A DNA stretch of 64,000 nt from JAPPHA01 sp965221575 (GCA_965221575.1 CBDCSM010000012.1:124001-188000); one strand, 5' to 3'; shown: positions 53,211 through 63,164, counted from the stretch's first letter. Notes: a model not told the origin generated them from the sequence alone. A program made the numbers and translations.

Positions 53211-54287
53211 ATGCCTGATTCACCGAATCGAAGGTTGACGCTCGTGGTGACGGGCTCCGGCCCGGTGCGCCTTGACAAGGCGCTTGCCATGGCGGCTCCT
53301 TCTCGTGCAGCGCTGACACGTACACGCGTCCAACGGCTGATCAGGGACGGCATGGTGTCGAAGGCGTCGGGCGAAATCGTGCTGGAACCGGATACCAGGT
53401 GCCATCCCGGGGAGACCTGGGTTGTCGAGGTGAAGCCGCTCCCGGTTCCGACCACCGCGCCGAACGACATTCCCCTGGATATCGTCCACGAAGACAACGA
53501 ACTCCTTGTCGTCGACAAACCCGCCGGGATGACGGTTCATCCCGCACCAGGGTCCGAAGACGGCACGCTGCTGAACGCGGTTCTGCATCATTGCGGAGGA
53601 AAACTTGCCGACACGGGAAACCCGCTCAGGCCGGGGATAGTCCATCGGATCGACAAGGATACTTCCGGGCTCCTGGTCGTGGCAAAGACGAGTTCCGCTC
53701 ATGTCGACCTTTCCAACCAGTTTGCAGCGCACGGCGTGGAACGACTGTATATCGGATTTTGCCATGGCGTGCCGGAAAGATCGAATCCGAGGCTCACCGG
53801 ACTCGAGAGCGTTTCTCTGCCGGATGGCGGTGTATTCAAGGTGACGACGAACGTCGGGCGGAATCGTGCCGACCGAAAGAAGATGGCGGTCGTGAGGTCC
53901 GGGGGGCGCCATGCCGTGACCAGGTTTCGGGTCGTTGACGCGTTCTCGATCGACGGCCGTTCAAAGTTCGCAAAGATCAATTTCTGGCTGGAAACCGGAC
54001 GGACGCACCAGATTCGTCTTCACATGCTGCATCTCGGCCATCCCCTCGTCGGCGATCCGGTTTACGGGGGAGGCCGGCGTTTCCCGGCGGAATTGGAAAG
54101 GGTCCCGTCTCCGGACGGCACGGGTCCTCTCGTCCGCCAGGCGCTGCACGCCGGATGCCTCGGATTTACACATCCGAAGACGGGCAGGCGCCTCAGGTTC
54201 GAATCGGATTTGCCCGGCGATCTGAAAGATCTCGAATGCACGTTGATCGACGCAAACCGGAGTTTTCGTGATTCCGGAAGCGGATGA
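53211..54287 (+). CDS. RluA-family 23S rRNA pseudouridine synthase
   Basis: Isomerises uridine to pseudouridine in large-subunit rRNA. 358 residues: an S4-like N-terminal domain (LDKALAMAAPSRAALTRTRV), DNELLVVDKPAGMTVHPAPG, the catalytic Asp in GIVHRIDKDTSGLLV (about D148) and the GRTHQIRLHMLHLGHPLVGD motif. RluC and RluD cannot be told apart by reading; adjacency to rpoH and an S4 domain favour RluD-like. ATG 53211, divergent from DUF6476. Confidence 0.9.
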   Translation: MPDSPNRRLTLVVTGSGPVRLDKALAMAAPSRAALTRTRVQRLIRDGMVSKASGEIVLEPDTRCHPGETWVVEVKPLPVPTTAPNDIPLDIVHEDNELLVVDKPAGMTVHPAPGSEDGTLLNAVLHHCGGKLADTGNPLRPGIVHRIDKDTSGLLVVAKTSSAHVDLSNQFAAHGVERLYIGFCHGVPERSNPRLTGLESVSLPDGGVFKVTTNVGRNRADRKKMAVVRSGGRHAVTRFRVVDAFSIDGRSKFAKINFWLETGRTHQIRLHMLHLGHPLVGDPVYGGGRRFPAELERVPSPDGTGPLVRQALHAGCLGFTHPKTGRRLRFESDLPGDLKDLECTLIDANRSFRDSGSG

Positions 54288-54549
54288 CCCGGACCGCCGG
54301 CCGCCCGGGGGGATGGCCCTGCCGCGACCTGGGAGCTACGGACGATGGGTTCCCGGTAGACGTGCCGGTGTCGTCGTTGACAGGTGCGTTTCCGGACCCG
54401 GAATGTCGGTCGGGCAGGCCGGCGGAGTTCCGCGGACGTTCACGGTATGTTGATTTGGAACCGGCACGGCCGCGCGCGAACATGACGCATGGCATGCCGA
54501 ATCCAGTCCAGGACCACACGGGCTCGCGGCTCCCGCAGCTGGAGTCGAC

Positions 54550-54579
54550 CTTGAAATCTGCGGATTTTGGCCCATATAA
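54550..54579 (+). promoter_or_regulatory. Putative sigma-32 (heat-shock) promoter upstream of rpoH
   Basis: CTTGAAA at 54550-54556, a 14-bp spacer, then CCCATATAA at 54571-54579, about 70 bp upstream of the rpoH ATG. This matches the E. coli-type RpoH consensus (CTTGAA, spacer of 11-16, CCCCAT-TA). It would let RpoH activate its own gene. The rest of 54288-54549 shows no gene. Confidence 0.55.
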
Positions 54580-54648
54580 ATGGCACCGCGGACCGCGGCG
54601 ATTTCGCCTGATCCCGCCGGTTCCAGAAACGGAAGGATTATTTCCCGC

Positions 54649-55551
54649 ATGAGCTACGCGAATCTGCCAGTTCCGTCGACCAGCACCGGTCTGACCCAGT
54701 ACTTGCAGGAGATCAAAGAGTTTCCGATGCTCGAGCCTGAAGAGGAGTACATGCTCGCGAAGGCCTTGATCACGCACGGAGATGTTCGCGCTGCCGACAA
54801 GCTCGTGACGTCTCACCTGCGGCTGGCCGCCAAGATCGCCCTCGGCTACAGGGGATACGGCCTTCCCGTTTCCGACCTGATCCAGGAAGCCAACGTCGGG
54901 CTCATGCAGGCGGTCAAACGCTTCGATCCTGAACGGGGATTCCGTCTGGCGACTTACGCGATGTGGTGGATACGGGCGAGCGTGCAGGAGTATGTCCTGC
55001 GCAGCTGGTCGCTGGTCAAGGTCGGGACCACCAGCGTTCAGAAGAAACTGTTCTTCAACCTTGGCAAGGCGCGCCGCCGCATCAACGCCATGGAACAGGG
55101 AGATTTGCACCCGGAAAACCTGAAACGCATTGCCAGTGACCTGGCAGTCAGCGAACAGGATGTCGTTGCGATGAATCGCCGGATGACCGGCGCCGATCAA
55201 TCGCTCAACGCACCACGGTCGCGAGGCGGAGACGACGTCGAAACGGGTGAATGGCAGGATTGGCTCGAAGACGAGAACGCGGATCACGTCAAGGATATCA
55301 TCGAGCGGGACGAGTTCGATTTTCGGCGTGAAATGCTCGGCCAGGCGATGCGGACGCTGAATGGGCGCGAACAGGACATACTGACGCAAAGGAGGCTGTC
55401 AGAGGAACCGGCAACCCTCCAGGAACTGTCCGACAAGCATGGCGTCAGCCGGGAGCGTATTCGGCAGATCGAAGTGTCGTCTTTCAATAAACTCCAGAAG
55501 GCCATGATGAGCATCGCGGCCGATCGCGGGATAACGATCCCGGCGACCTGA
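54649..55551 (+). CDS. rpoH: RNA polymerase heat-shock sigma factor RpoH
   Basis: 300-residue alternative sigma factor. ATG 54649 (MSYANLPVPSTSTGLTQYLQ) has an upstream GGAAGGA. It has region 2 (SHLRLAAKIALGYRGYGLPV), the -10 recognition RFDPERGFRLATYAMWWIRA, the RpoH box QKKLFFNLGK (about 131-140) that is the target of FtsH/DnaK control, and region 4.2 TLQELSDKHGVSRERIRQIE. The mature 5' region lacks an obvious long leader. Confidence 0.96.
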   Translation: MSYANLPVPSTSTGLTQYLQEIKEFPMLEPEEEYMLAKALITHGDVRAADKLVTSHLRLAAKIALGYRGYGLPVSDLIQEANVGLMQAVKRFDPERGFRLATYAMWWIRASVQEYVLRSWSLVKVGTTSVQKKLFFNLGKARRRINAMEQGDLHPENLKRIASDLAVSEQDVVAMNRRMTGADQSLNAPRSRGGDDVETGEWQDWLEDENADHVKDIIERDEFDFRREMLGQAMRTLNGREQDILTQRRLSEEPATLQELSDKHGVSRERIRQIEVSSFNKLQKAMMSIAADRGITIPAT

Positions 55552-55725
55552 TCGACCTGCGCCTCGCTTCGACTCCGGTCGCGCCCGCTCCTTTCGCAGG
55601 AAACCAACTCCCGGAAACCGGGCGTATGCCCCGGTTCATGCCGCCAAGCGCAGGCCTGCCCGCCCGTGTGCCCGGCTCGGTCACGCGGGTCTTGCTGATC
55701 GGACGGCACGTTGCCCGGGACATGT

Positions 55726-57579
55726 TCACTGCCGGTCTATCTCTTCAAGCTGGTCAACCAGTCCGGACAGCATCACGAGACCCTTGTCCCAGAAGGACGG
55801 GTCGCTTGCGTCGAGCCCGAACGGCTTGAGAAGGTCGACGTGGTGTTTCGACCCGCCGGCGGAAAGCATGTCGAGATACAGTGATACGAAGTCGTCTCCC
55901 TTGTCGAGGTAGACCGCAAAGAGGGAGTTCACGAGGCAGTCTCCGAAGGCATAGGCATAGACGTAGAACGGAGCATGGATGAAATGGGGGATGTAGGTCC
56001 AGAAGGTCTCGTATCCCTCCATGAACCGGAAATGCGGTCCGAGACTTTCCCTTTGGACGTCCATCCAGATTTCATTGATCCTGTCGGGAACGATTTCTCC
56101 CTCGCGCCGATGTTCATGGACCCTGCTTTCAAAGTCGTAGAAGGCGATTTGCCTGACAACCGTGTTGATCATGTCTTCCACCTTTGACGCGAGCAGGACT
56201 TTCCTTTCCGCCGGCGATCGCGCTGCGTCGAGCAGGCGACGGAACGTCAGCATTTCGCCAAAGACGCTTGCTGTCTCCGAAAGCGTCAGCGGAGGGCCGC
56301 ACAACAGCTGGCCCTGGGAGGACGAAAGGCTTTGATGCACGCCGTGGCCAAGTTCATGCGCCAACACCATGACATCCCTTTTGCGGCCCTGGTAATTCAG
56401 AAGAATGTACGGATGCACATCGGCGACGGTTGGATGGGCGAAAGCTCCGGGGGCCTTCCCCGGTCGAGGAGCCACATCGATCCAGCCGTTTTCGAAAAAA
56501 GGTTTCGCAACGTCGGTGAGCCTGGGAGAGAAACCGGAGAAGGCGTCAAGGACAATTCGCCGGGCTTCTTCCCAACTGATCTCCTCCGAATCCGATTCGG
56601 GCAAGGGTGCGTTTCGATCCCAGATCTCCAGGTGGTCGAGACCCAGCCATTTCGCCTTGAGCTTGTAGTATCGATGCGACAGCCGGGGATAGGCGGCGAC
56701 CACCGAATCCCGGAGCGCGCCGACGATTTCCGGCTCGATCCGGTTGGCGAGGTGCCTTCTCGATTGCGGGGTTGGCAGCTCGCGCCAACGGTCCTGGACT
56801 TCCTTTTCCTTCGCCAGCGTGTTCGTGATGCGCGAGAACAGGGAAACATGGTTGCGGAGTTCCCGCGCCAGCGCACGCGCACCCTGTTCGCGGACACCGC
56901 GGTCGGGATCCGAGAGTCGATGCAGTGTCTCCTCGAGAGAGAGCGTGTCCTCGCCGACGTTGAATTCGAGTGCGCCGACCGTTTCGTCAAAGAGCCTGCC
57001 CCAGGCGGAAACACCGACGACGGACTGGTCGTGAAGGTACCGCTCGAGCTCGTCCGACAGCAGGTAGGGCTTCATTGCCACGATCTGTTCGAAATACTCC
57101 CGGTATCTTCCGAGTTCCTCGTGTTCCTCCTGAAGTTCGGAGAGTTTTCCCTTCTCAAGCTTGTTGATCTCAAGCTCGAAAAAGACCAGTTGCAACATCG
57201 CGCCGGTGACTTCGGTGGTCATGTCCGTCAGGAACTTGGCCCTGGCCGCATCGGTCAGGTCCTGCGCGTTGCGGAGCCCGGCGAAGGACATGATGCGCCC
57301 CTCGACAAGGCAAATGCGCTCGAGGCGGTGAATGCAGGTCAGGAAGTCGGAAGAGGACAGGCCCGAAAGCTTGCCGGCATAGTCCGAGTTGAAACCGCGA
57401 CATTCCCTTACCAGCCACGCGCGGTCGGCGGCGAGTTCCGGGGAATCAACCGACGGATACAGGTCCGAGAGATCCCATTCCGGCAACTCGTGCGACCCCG
57501 GCTGCGCGACGCCGGTGTCATCCGGGGAACGCGCGGTCCCGGATCCTGAACCTTTCGTTTCGGGATCGTGAATGGTCAT
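55726..57579 (-). CDS. pepF: Oligoendopeptidase F (M3 family)
   Basis: 617-residue zinc metallopeptidase that degrades short peptides. The HExxH motif is VLAHELGHGVHQ (about 393) with the third ligand in TASVFGEML. Start ATG 57579 (MTIHDPETKG), normal length. The plus-strand 405-residue frame across this gene is a shadow. Cytoplasmic; no signal peptide. Confidence 0.92.
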   Translation of the reverse strand: MTIHDPETKGSGSGTARSPDDTGVAQPGSHELPEWDLSDLYPSVDSPELAADRAWLVRECRGFNSDYAGKLSGLSSSDFLTCIHRLERICLVEGRIMSFAGLRNAQDLTDAARAKFLTDMTTEVTGAMLQLVFFELEINKLEKGKLSELQEEHEELGRYREYFEQIVAMKPYLLSDELERYLHDQSVVGVSAWGRLFDETVGALEFNVGEDTLSLEETLHRLSDPDRGVREQGARALARELRNHVSLFSRITNTLAKEKEVQDRWRELPTPQSRRHLANRIEPEIVGALRDSVVAAYPRLSHRYYKLKAKWLGLDHLEIWDRNAPLPESDSEEISWEEARRIVLDAFSGFSPRLTDVAKPFFENGWIDVAPRPGKAPGAFAHPTVADVHPYILLNYQGRKRDVMVLAHELGHGVHQSLSSSQGQLLCGPPLTLSETASVFGEMLTFRRLLDAARSPAERKVLLASKVEDMINTVVRQIAFYDFESRVHEHRREGEIVPDRINEIWMDVQRESLGPHFRFMEGYETFWTYIPHFIHAPFYVYAYAFGDCLVNSLFAVYLDKGDDFVSLYLDMLSAGGSKHHVDLLKPFGLDASDPSFWDKGLVMLSGLVDQLEEIDRQ

Positions 57580-57659
57580 CGCGTTACCTCGTGACTAACG
57601 GGAATCGAGGGGTTTCCCTACAAGTTCCGGGTTGACGGGACGGCCCGCTATGCACGACG

Positions 57660-58163
57660 TCAGTCGAGAATCTTCTGCAAGAGGACGAGGTCATGCCAGC
57701 GGCCGAACTTGAAGCCGACCTCCTTCAGGCAGGAAACCCGGACAAAGCCGCATTTTTCATGAAACGATACCGCCCCCGCATTCTCGGCACTGACCCCGGC
57801 GAAGATCGAATGAACATCGTGCGTGCGCGCGTGACTTTCCAGTCGGGCCATGAGGCGTCTGCCGGTTCCCGTGCACTGTGCCCCGGCATCGATCATGATC
57901 GTGCTTTCCATCGTGTGCGCGTACCCCGGTCCTGACCGGAATTGTCCGTAGGTCGCAAAACCGACAATGGAATCGGCAGCGGTTGCGACCAGGAAAGGGT
58001 GGCCGTCGCGCCGTTTCTGCTCAACGAAACGAACCAGGCCCGCGGGCGTGCGTTCCTCGTTCGTGAAGGTGACGACCGACGACCGTATGAACGTGTTCCA
58101 CAGTTCACAGATCCGGGGGCAATCACCCGGTTCAGCTTCTCGAATGGCCGGTTCCGTTTTCAT
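57660..58163 (-). CDS. GNAT family acetyltransferase
   Basis: 167-residue N-acetyltransferase resembling phosphinothricin acetyltransferase-like PAT proteins: VGFATYGQFRSGPGYAHTME, the acetyl-CoA loop CTGTGRRLMARLE (R/Q-x-x-G-x-G/A), GVSAENAGAVSFHEKCGFV and EVGFKFGRWHDLVLLQ at the end. Substrate unknown. Confidence 0.88.
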   Translation of the reverse strand: MKTEPAIREAEPGDCPRICELWNTFIRSSVVTFTNEERTPAGLVRFVEQKRRDGHPFLVATAADSIVGFATYGQFRSGPGYAHTMESTIMIDAGAQCTGTGRRLMARLESHARTHDVHSIFAGVSAENAGAVSFHEKCGFVRVSCLKEVGFKFGRWHDLVLLQKILD

Positions 58164-58350
58164 GGGAGGCAGTTACCATCCCGTGCGGGATCGAAAAAGA
58201 TCGAAACCGTGGACGAACGCCTCGTGGAATTGGCAGGAATCCTGCTTCGGTGGCCAACGGTTGCCACCTTCAACTCGTGCGTCCTTTCGCATGCCCGGAT
58301 TGACACCGGCACAATGCTGGGCCACTGACGCAGGAAAACGGGTGGAGCCG

Positions 58351-59394
58351 ATGAAGCGAAATCGACTGGGGAATACTGACCTCGAGGTCAGCGAATTGTG
58401 TCTCGGGACCATGACGTTCGGCACCCGGACCGGGGTTGACGAAGCCCACGCGCAGATCGACATGGCGCTCGACCATGGCATCAACATTCTCGACACGGCA
58501 GAACTCTATCCGGTCGGTCCGATTACCGCGGCAACGCAGGGTGACAGCGAGCGAATCGTCGGGCAATGGATTTCCAGGTCAGGGAGGCGCGGCGACGTCC
58601 TGGTCGCAACCAAGGTGACCGGTCCAGGAATAACACATATCAGGAATGGTGCACCGATCAGCAAGGCGTCGATCAGGGAAGCGATCGAGTGTTCCCTGAG
58701 ATCCTTGAGGACCGACTATATCGATCTTTACCAACTTCATTGGCCGAACAGGCCTGCCTACACGTTCAGGAAAAACTGGACGTTTGATCCCTCGTCCCAG
58801 GACCTGAATCAAACGCTTGAGCACATGTCAGAAGTTCTTGAGACGCTCCAGGGACTCGTGAACGAGGGAAAGATCAGGTTCATCGGATTGTCGAACGAAA
58901 GCTCGTGGGGTACCGCGCGTTGGTTGAGAATGTCCGAAGACAGGGGTCTGCCGAGAGTCCAGACGATTCAGAATGAATACAGCCTGCTGTGCCGGCTGTT
59001 CGACACGGACTTGTCCGAACTCGCACATAATGAACATGTGGGTCTGTTGGCATATTCGCCGCTCGCGACCGGGTTGCTGACCGGAAAATACAGGTCGGGA
59101 GCCGTTCCCGACGGTTCGCGCATGTCATTGAACCCCAATCTCGCCGGACGTGCGACCAAGCGCGCCCATGTCGCCGTGGACCGCTATTTCGATGTTGCCC
59201 GGCGCCACGGCCTTGATCTCATCCATATGGCCCTTGCCTGGTGCCGGACGCGGCCGTTCATGGCATCGGCGATATTCGGTGCGACACGGTTGGCACACCT
59301 CGAGCACATACTGGGCTCGGTCAGGGTGACTCTCTCCGAAGACTGCCTCACGGACATAGACAAGGCCCACCGTGACAACCCGATGCCATACTGA
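58351..59394 (+). CDS. Aldo/keto reductase (Tas-like)
   Basis: 347-residue NADPH-linked oxidoreductase with a TIM-barrel. ATG 58351 (MKRNRLGNTDLEVSELCLGT) is preceded by GGTGGAG; the long open frame upstream overlaps the GNAT gene and is ignored. Catalytic residues: Tyr in LDTAELYPVGP, Lys in VLVATKVTGPG and His in LYQLHWPNR. GLLAYSPLATGLLTGKYRSG is the cofactor loop. Adjacent to the carnitine genes but without a recognised role. Confidence 0.9.
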   Translation: MKRNRLGNTDLEVSELCLGTMTFGTRTGVDEAHAQIDMALDHGINILDTAELYPVGPITAATQGDSERIVGQWISRSGRRGDVLVATKVTGPGITHIRNGAPISKASIREAIECSLRSLRTDYIDLYQLHWPNRPAYTFRKNWTFDPSSQDLNQTLEHMSEVLETLQGLVNEGKIRFIGLSNESSWGTARWLRMSEDRGLPRVQTIQNEYSLLCRLFDTDLSELAHNEHVGLLAYSPLATGLLTGKYRSGAVPDGSRMSLNPNLAGRATKRAHVAVDRYFDVARRHGLDLIHMALAWCRTRPFMASAIFGATRLAHLEHILGSVRVTLSEDCLTDIDKAHRDNPMPY

Positions 59395-59510
59395 AAGCCC
59401 CATGCCGCGTGTTCCTCGTGATCCTGGCCGCCGGGAAGGCAAATGCTTCGTTGCGCATCCGGCACCGCGTATTCCCGTCCATATCGCCTTCAACCCGTGA
59501 GTGACCTGCC

Positions 59511-60425
59511 ATGCCCCTCCAGATGAATCGAGAAGCCTTCATAACCTGCGCCGTCACCGGATCGGGCAGTACACAGGATCGCTCGCCCCATGTCCCGCGA
59601 TCGCCCGAAGACATAGCCGGCAGCGCCATTGAAGCTGCCCGTGCGGGAGCGGCGATCGTCCATTGTCATGTTCGTGACCCGAAAACCGGAGTTCCTTGCC
59701 GCGACCCGGGCCTGTACCTCGAGGTGACCCGTCTGATCCGGGCGTCAGATGTCGATGTCGTCCTGAACCTGACGGCCGGAATGGGAGGTGACATTACGAC
59801 GGGTCCGGTCGAAAAACCGTTCCCGCTTGACCCGCAAGGGACCGACCTTGTCGGGGCTGCTGAGCGGGTACGTCACCTGGTCAGCTGTAAGCCCGAGATC
59901 TGCACGCTCGATTGCGGCACGATGAACTTTGCCGAGGCGAACTACATCATGGCCAACACGCCGGAGATGCTCAGGGCGATGGGTGGAATGATGGTTGAAG
60001 CCGGAATCAGGCCGGAAATCGAGGCATTCGAAACCGGGCAATTGTGGTTTGCGAAACAGCTTGTTCGCGAAGGAATATTGCCGAGTCCCGCGCTGGTGCA
60101 ACTCTGTATGGGAATCCCGTGGGGCGCCCCTGATGATCTGAATACGTTCATGGCGATGGTCAACAATATTCCGGACGACTGGATTTTTTCCGCTTTTTCC
60201 CTGGGGAGGAACCAGATGCCCTACGTTGCGGCTGCCGTACTGGCTGGCGGCAATGTTCGGGTCGGCCTTGAAGACAACCTCATGCTCGAGCGCGGCGTAC
60301 TTGCGACGAACGAACAACTCGTCGAACGTGCAGTCGAAATCCTGTCGCGTCTGGGTGTCCGAATCCTCGGCCCGGACGAAACGCGCGAGAAGCTGGGATT
60401 GACGAAACGCCTTCCCGGGCAATGA
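59511..60425 (+). CDS. Beta-keto acid cleavage enzyme (BKACE, DUF849)
   Basis: 304-residue zinc enzyme that reacts a beta-keto acid with acetyl-CoA to give a new beta-keto acid and a CoA ester. Metal motif: IVHCHVRDPKTG (two His), with the distal GLEDNLMLERG. Its neighbour, a carnitine 3-dehydrogenase fusion, predicts the substrate 3-dehydrocarnitine, giving acetoacetate plus betainyl-CoA. That is inference from context; the same family also acts on 3-keto-5-aminohexanoate. ATG at 59511. Confidence 0.88.
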   Translation: MPLQMNREAFITCAVTGSGSTQDRSPHVPRSPEDIAGSAIEAARAGAAIVHCHVRDPKTGVPCRDPGLYLEVTRLIRASDVDVVLNLTAGMGGDITTGPVEKPFPLDPQGTDLVGAAERVRHLVSCKPEICTLDCGTMNFAEANYIMANTPEMLRAMGGMMVEAGIRPEIEAFETGQLWFAKQLVREGILPSPALVQLCMGIPWGAPDDLNTFMAMVNNIPDDWIFSAFSLGRNQMPYVAAAVLAGGNVRVGLEDNLMLERGVLATNEQLVERAVEILSRLGVRILGPDETREKLGLTKRLPGQ

Positions 60426-60513
60426 TCGAGCCGGTTGACTGGCCGAGCCGGGTTTCGATGACCCCGCGGCGCGCACCCGCAAGCGACCGCACCAAGCGAC
60501 CCGGAGGTAAGCG

Positions 60514-61977
60514 ATGATCGGCAACGTCAGGAAAGTTGCGGTCATCGGGTCCGGGGTCATCGGAGCCGGTTGGGCCGCCCGGTTTCTCCTGAACGGTTGG
60601 GATGTCTCGGTATTCGATCCCGATCCTTCAACCGGGGAAAGGCTCACGCGCGTTCTCGACAACGCGCGGGTCGCGCTTCCGGGCTTGTCCGACAGGAGTG
60701 TCCCCCGTGAAGGCCGCCTGGCAATTGCGAGCAGCCTGGAAGACGCCTCGGCCGATGCATGCTGGGTTCAGGAGTCGATCCCGGAACGGCTCGACATCAA
60801 GAAGAAGCTGATTTCCGACCTCGCCGCCCAGGTCGGTTCGGATTGCATCGTCGCCTCGTCAACGTCGGGCTTCCGGCCATCTGACCTGGCGGAAGGCTGC
60901 CCGATCGCCCGGCAGGTCATGGTTTGCCACCCGTTCAATCCAGTCTACCTGCTGCCCCTGGTCGAAGTCGTCGGTCACGGGCAGACCGATCCGGAATTGC
61001 TGGCTCGCGCCGACCGGACCCTGGGTGAACTGGGCATGCGGGGACTGATCGTCCGGAAGGAGATCGACGCTCACCTCGCTGATCGCCTGATGGAGGCCGT
61101 CTGGAGAGAGGCATTGTGGCTCGTCAGGGACGGCGTCGCGACGACAGAAGAGATCGACGAGTCGATTCGTTTGGGTTTCGGGCTTCGCTGGGCCCAGATG
61201 GGTCTTTTCGAAACATTCAGGATCGCTGGCGGTGACGCGGGGATGCAGCATTTCCTTGAGCAGTTCGGGCCTTGCCTTGACATGCCCTGGACCCGGTTGA
61301 CCGATGTCCCCGAGTTGACGGAAGACCTGGTCAAGACGATTGCCAGCCAGTCGGAAGCGCAATCGTCGCACCTGTCAATTCGTGAACTTGAGCGGATCCG
61401 TGACGGCAACCTGGTCGCCGTACTCAGGGCGCTCAAGTGGCGCAACTGGGGTGCGGGAGCTGTTCTGAACGCGCATGACGCCGGGCGCGGCCATTCCGAC
61501 GCCGATGATTTTGCCGGGCCCGTGCGAACGGTCTCGCGCGCGGTTCCGCTCGACTGGACCGATTACAACGGCCACATGAACGAGGCCAGGTACCTCCAGG
61601 CTTTCGGGGACGCGACGGACAGGTTCATGGAAATCGTCGGTTGCGACGCGGAGTACATTGCCGACGGGAGCAGCTACTTTACCGTCGAGACGCATATCCG
61701 CCACATCGACGAACTCCTGGCGGGCGATTCTCTCATGATCGACACGATCTGCCTGCAGGGAGAACCCAGGAAAATGAGGTTGTTCCACCAGATGCTGAAC
61801 GAAACGGGCGGCTTGGTGGCGACCGGTGAGCATCTGCTGCTTCACGTCGACCTTCAGACACGCCGAACCTCTCCGGCAGGGCCGCGCGTCATGAAAAAAC
61901 TCGGGCGGATTGCCAAGTTCCATTCGAGACTTGACCCGCCCGAAGGTGTCGGCCGGGCCGTCGGTCAGCGACCGTAG
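60514..61977 (+). CDS. Carnitine 3-dehydrogenase fused to a hotdog thioesterase
   Basis: 487 residues. Residues 1-320 are a 3-hydroxyacyl-CoA dehydrogenase-type enzyme: VAVIGSGVIGAGWAARFLLN is the NAD site; SSTSGFRPSDLAEGCPIAR and MVCHPFNPVYLLPLVEVVG include the catalytic His. Residues about 340-470 are a hotdog thioesterase (LDWTDYNGHMNEARYLQAFG). This pairing is the known carnitine dehydrogenase-betainyl-CoA thioesterase fusion: it oxidises L-carnitine, then hydrolyses the betainyl-CoA made by the upstream BKACE, to betaine. ATG 60514 has GGAGG nearby. Confidence 0.87.
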   Translation: MIGNVRKVAVIGSGVIGAGWAARFLLNGWDVSVFDPDPSTGERLTRVLDNARVALPGLSDRSVPREGRLAIASSLEDASADACWVQESIPERLDIKKKLISDLAAQVGSDCIVASSTSGFRPSDLAEGCPIARQVMVCHPFNPVYLLPLVEVVGHGQTDPELLARADRTLGELGMRGLIVRKEIDAHLADRLMEAVWREALWLVRDGVATTEEIDESIRLGFGLRWAQMGLFETFRIAGGDAGMQHFLEQFGPCLDMPWTRLTDVPELTEDLVKTIASQSEAQSSHLSIRELERIRDGNLVAVLRALKWRNWGAGAVLNAHDAGRGHSDADDFAGPVRTVSRAVPLDWTDYNGHMNEARYLQAFGDATDRFMEIVGCDAEYIADGSSYFTVETHIRHIDELLAGDSLMIDTICLQGEPRKMRLFHQMLNETGGLVATGEHLLLHVDLQTRRTSPAGPRVMKKLGRIAKFHSRLDPPEGVGRAVGQRP

Positions 61978-62173
61978 CTCCGTGCGGTTTTCGGGGTGAC
62001 ACCCTTCGAGGCTGGTGCTGCGCCGGCTGCCATGCTCACGATCCGGTCACGGGGAGACCTTCGCACCCTAATATTTTCCGCGAATTTGTGCCATCAACCT
62101 GCTCGCGCGTGGTTGTCGGCGCAAAGGGACCCGGCGTCATCCCGGAATTCCGGTTGAAGAAGGATGTCAAGCC

Positions 62174-63043
62174 TTGACTGACCAGGCCAAAGGCGTGTTG
62201 CTGACGACAATCGGCGTCATTGCGATCATCCCTGACAGCCTGTTGATCAGGCTGATCGATGCGGACGTTCTGGTCATCGCGTTCTGGCGGTCGTCGCTTG
62301 CTGGTTTGGTTTTGATTCTGGTCATCGGCTTGAGACAAAAAAGCAACACGCTTCGCGCCATCGTTCAGCTGAGGTGGTCGGGAGCGATCTACACCACGCT
62401 GACTGCATTCGCGACCTTGCTGTTTGTTGTCGCGATCGAGACGACGACCGTCGCAAGCACCTTGTTCATTGTCAGCACGACTCCGGTGTTTGCTGCAATC
62501 ATGGGACGGTTTGTCCTGCGCGAGCCCATCGGCTGGCGGATGATCTGGACGATCCTGTTGTCCATTTTCGGTATCGGCATCATAGTTTGGGGACCGGAGG
62601 GTGGTCCGTCGGAAGCCGCTGTCGGAGATTTCGCGGCACTTGGAGTCGCGTTGTGCCTTTCGATCAGTTACACGGTCGCGCGGCGCGCGCGGCGGTTTTC
62701 CATGGTTCCCGCGGTCGCGCTTTCGCAACTGTTGCTGGCATTCGTGATACTGGCGGTGACCAATCCGTTCGTACTTTCCGGTGCGAGCTGGGCTTACGCC
62801 CTGGTGCTCGGCGGAATGCTGGTTCCGCTAGGAACCGCCATGCTCGCCATCGGACCTCGCTACATCACGGCCGCGGAGGTCTCGTTGCTGCTCCTGCTCG
62901 AAGCGGCCCTTGCGCCTGTCCTGGTCTGGCTGGTTCTTGGAGAGACACCGTCGCAGCATGTCATCGTGGGCGGCGCGTTGCTGCTCGCGGTCTTGACCGT
63001 TTCCAACCTGATCGGACTCAGGTCGAATGGCCGCCTGGCGTAG
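62174..63043 (+). CDS. EamA/DMT-superfamily transporter
   Basis: 289-residue inner-membrane exporter with about ten hydrophobic segments in two EamA repeats: GVIAIIPDSLLIRLIDADVL, then AFWRSSLAGLVLILVIGLRQ and, in the second half, AYALVLGGMLVPLGTAMLAI. TTG 62174 has an AAGGA site. Substrate unknown. It lies in the same direction after the carnitine genes, so a role in moving carnitine or betaine is possible but not supported by the sequence. Confidence 0.85.
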   Translation: MTDQAKGVLLTTIGVIAIIPDSLLIRLIDADVLVIAFWRSSLAGLVLILVIGLRQKSNTLRAIVQLRWSGAIYTTLTAFATLLFVVAIETTTVASTLFIVSTTPVFAAIMGRFVLREPIGWRMIWTILLSIFGIGIIVWGPEGGPSEAAVGDFAALGVALCLSISYTVARRARRFSMVPAVALSQLLLAFVILAVTNPFVLSGASWAYALVLGGMLVPLGTAMLAIGPRYITAAEVSLLLLLEAALAPVLVWLVLGETPSQHVIVGGALLLAVLTVSNLIGLRSNGRLA

Positions 63044-63164
63044 AGGACGCGCGAAGGATGACAGCCTGGCCGGAGAAACCGTCATCGAAAAACGGGGAAG
63101 GGTCCCGCCCGTGCAATCCACGCGGTCCGCATGGCCGCCCCGGAAGATCGCCGCCGGCAGTCGA

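Noticed and set aside
56332..57549. 405-residue plus-strand frame.
   Set aside because: Antisense shadow of pepF.
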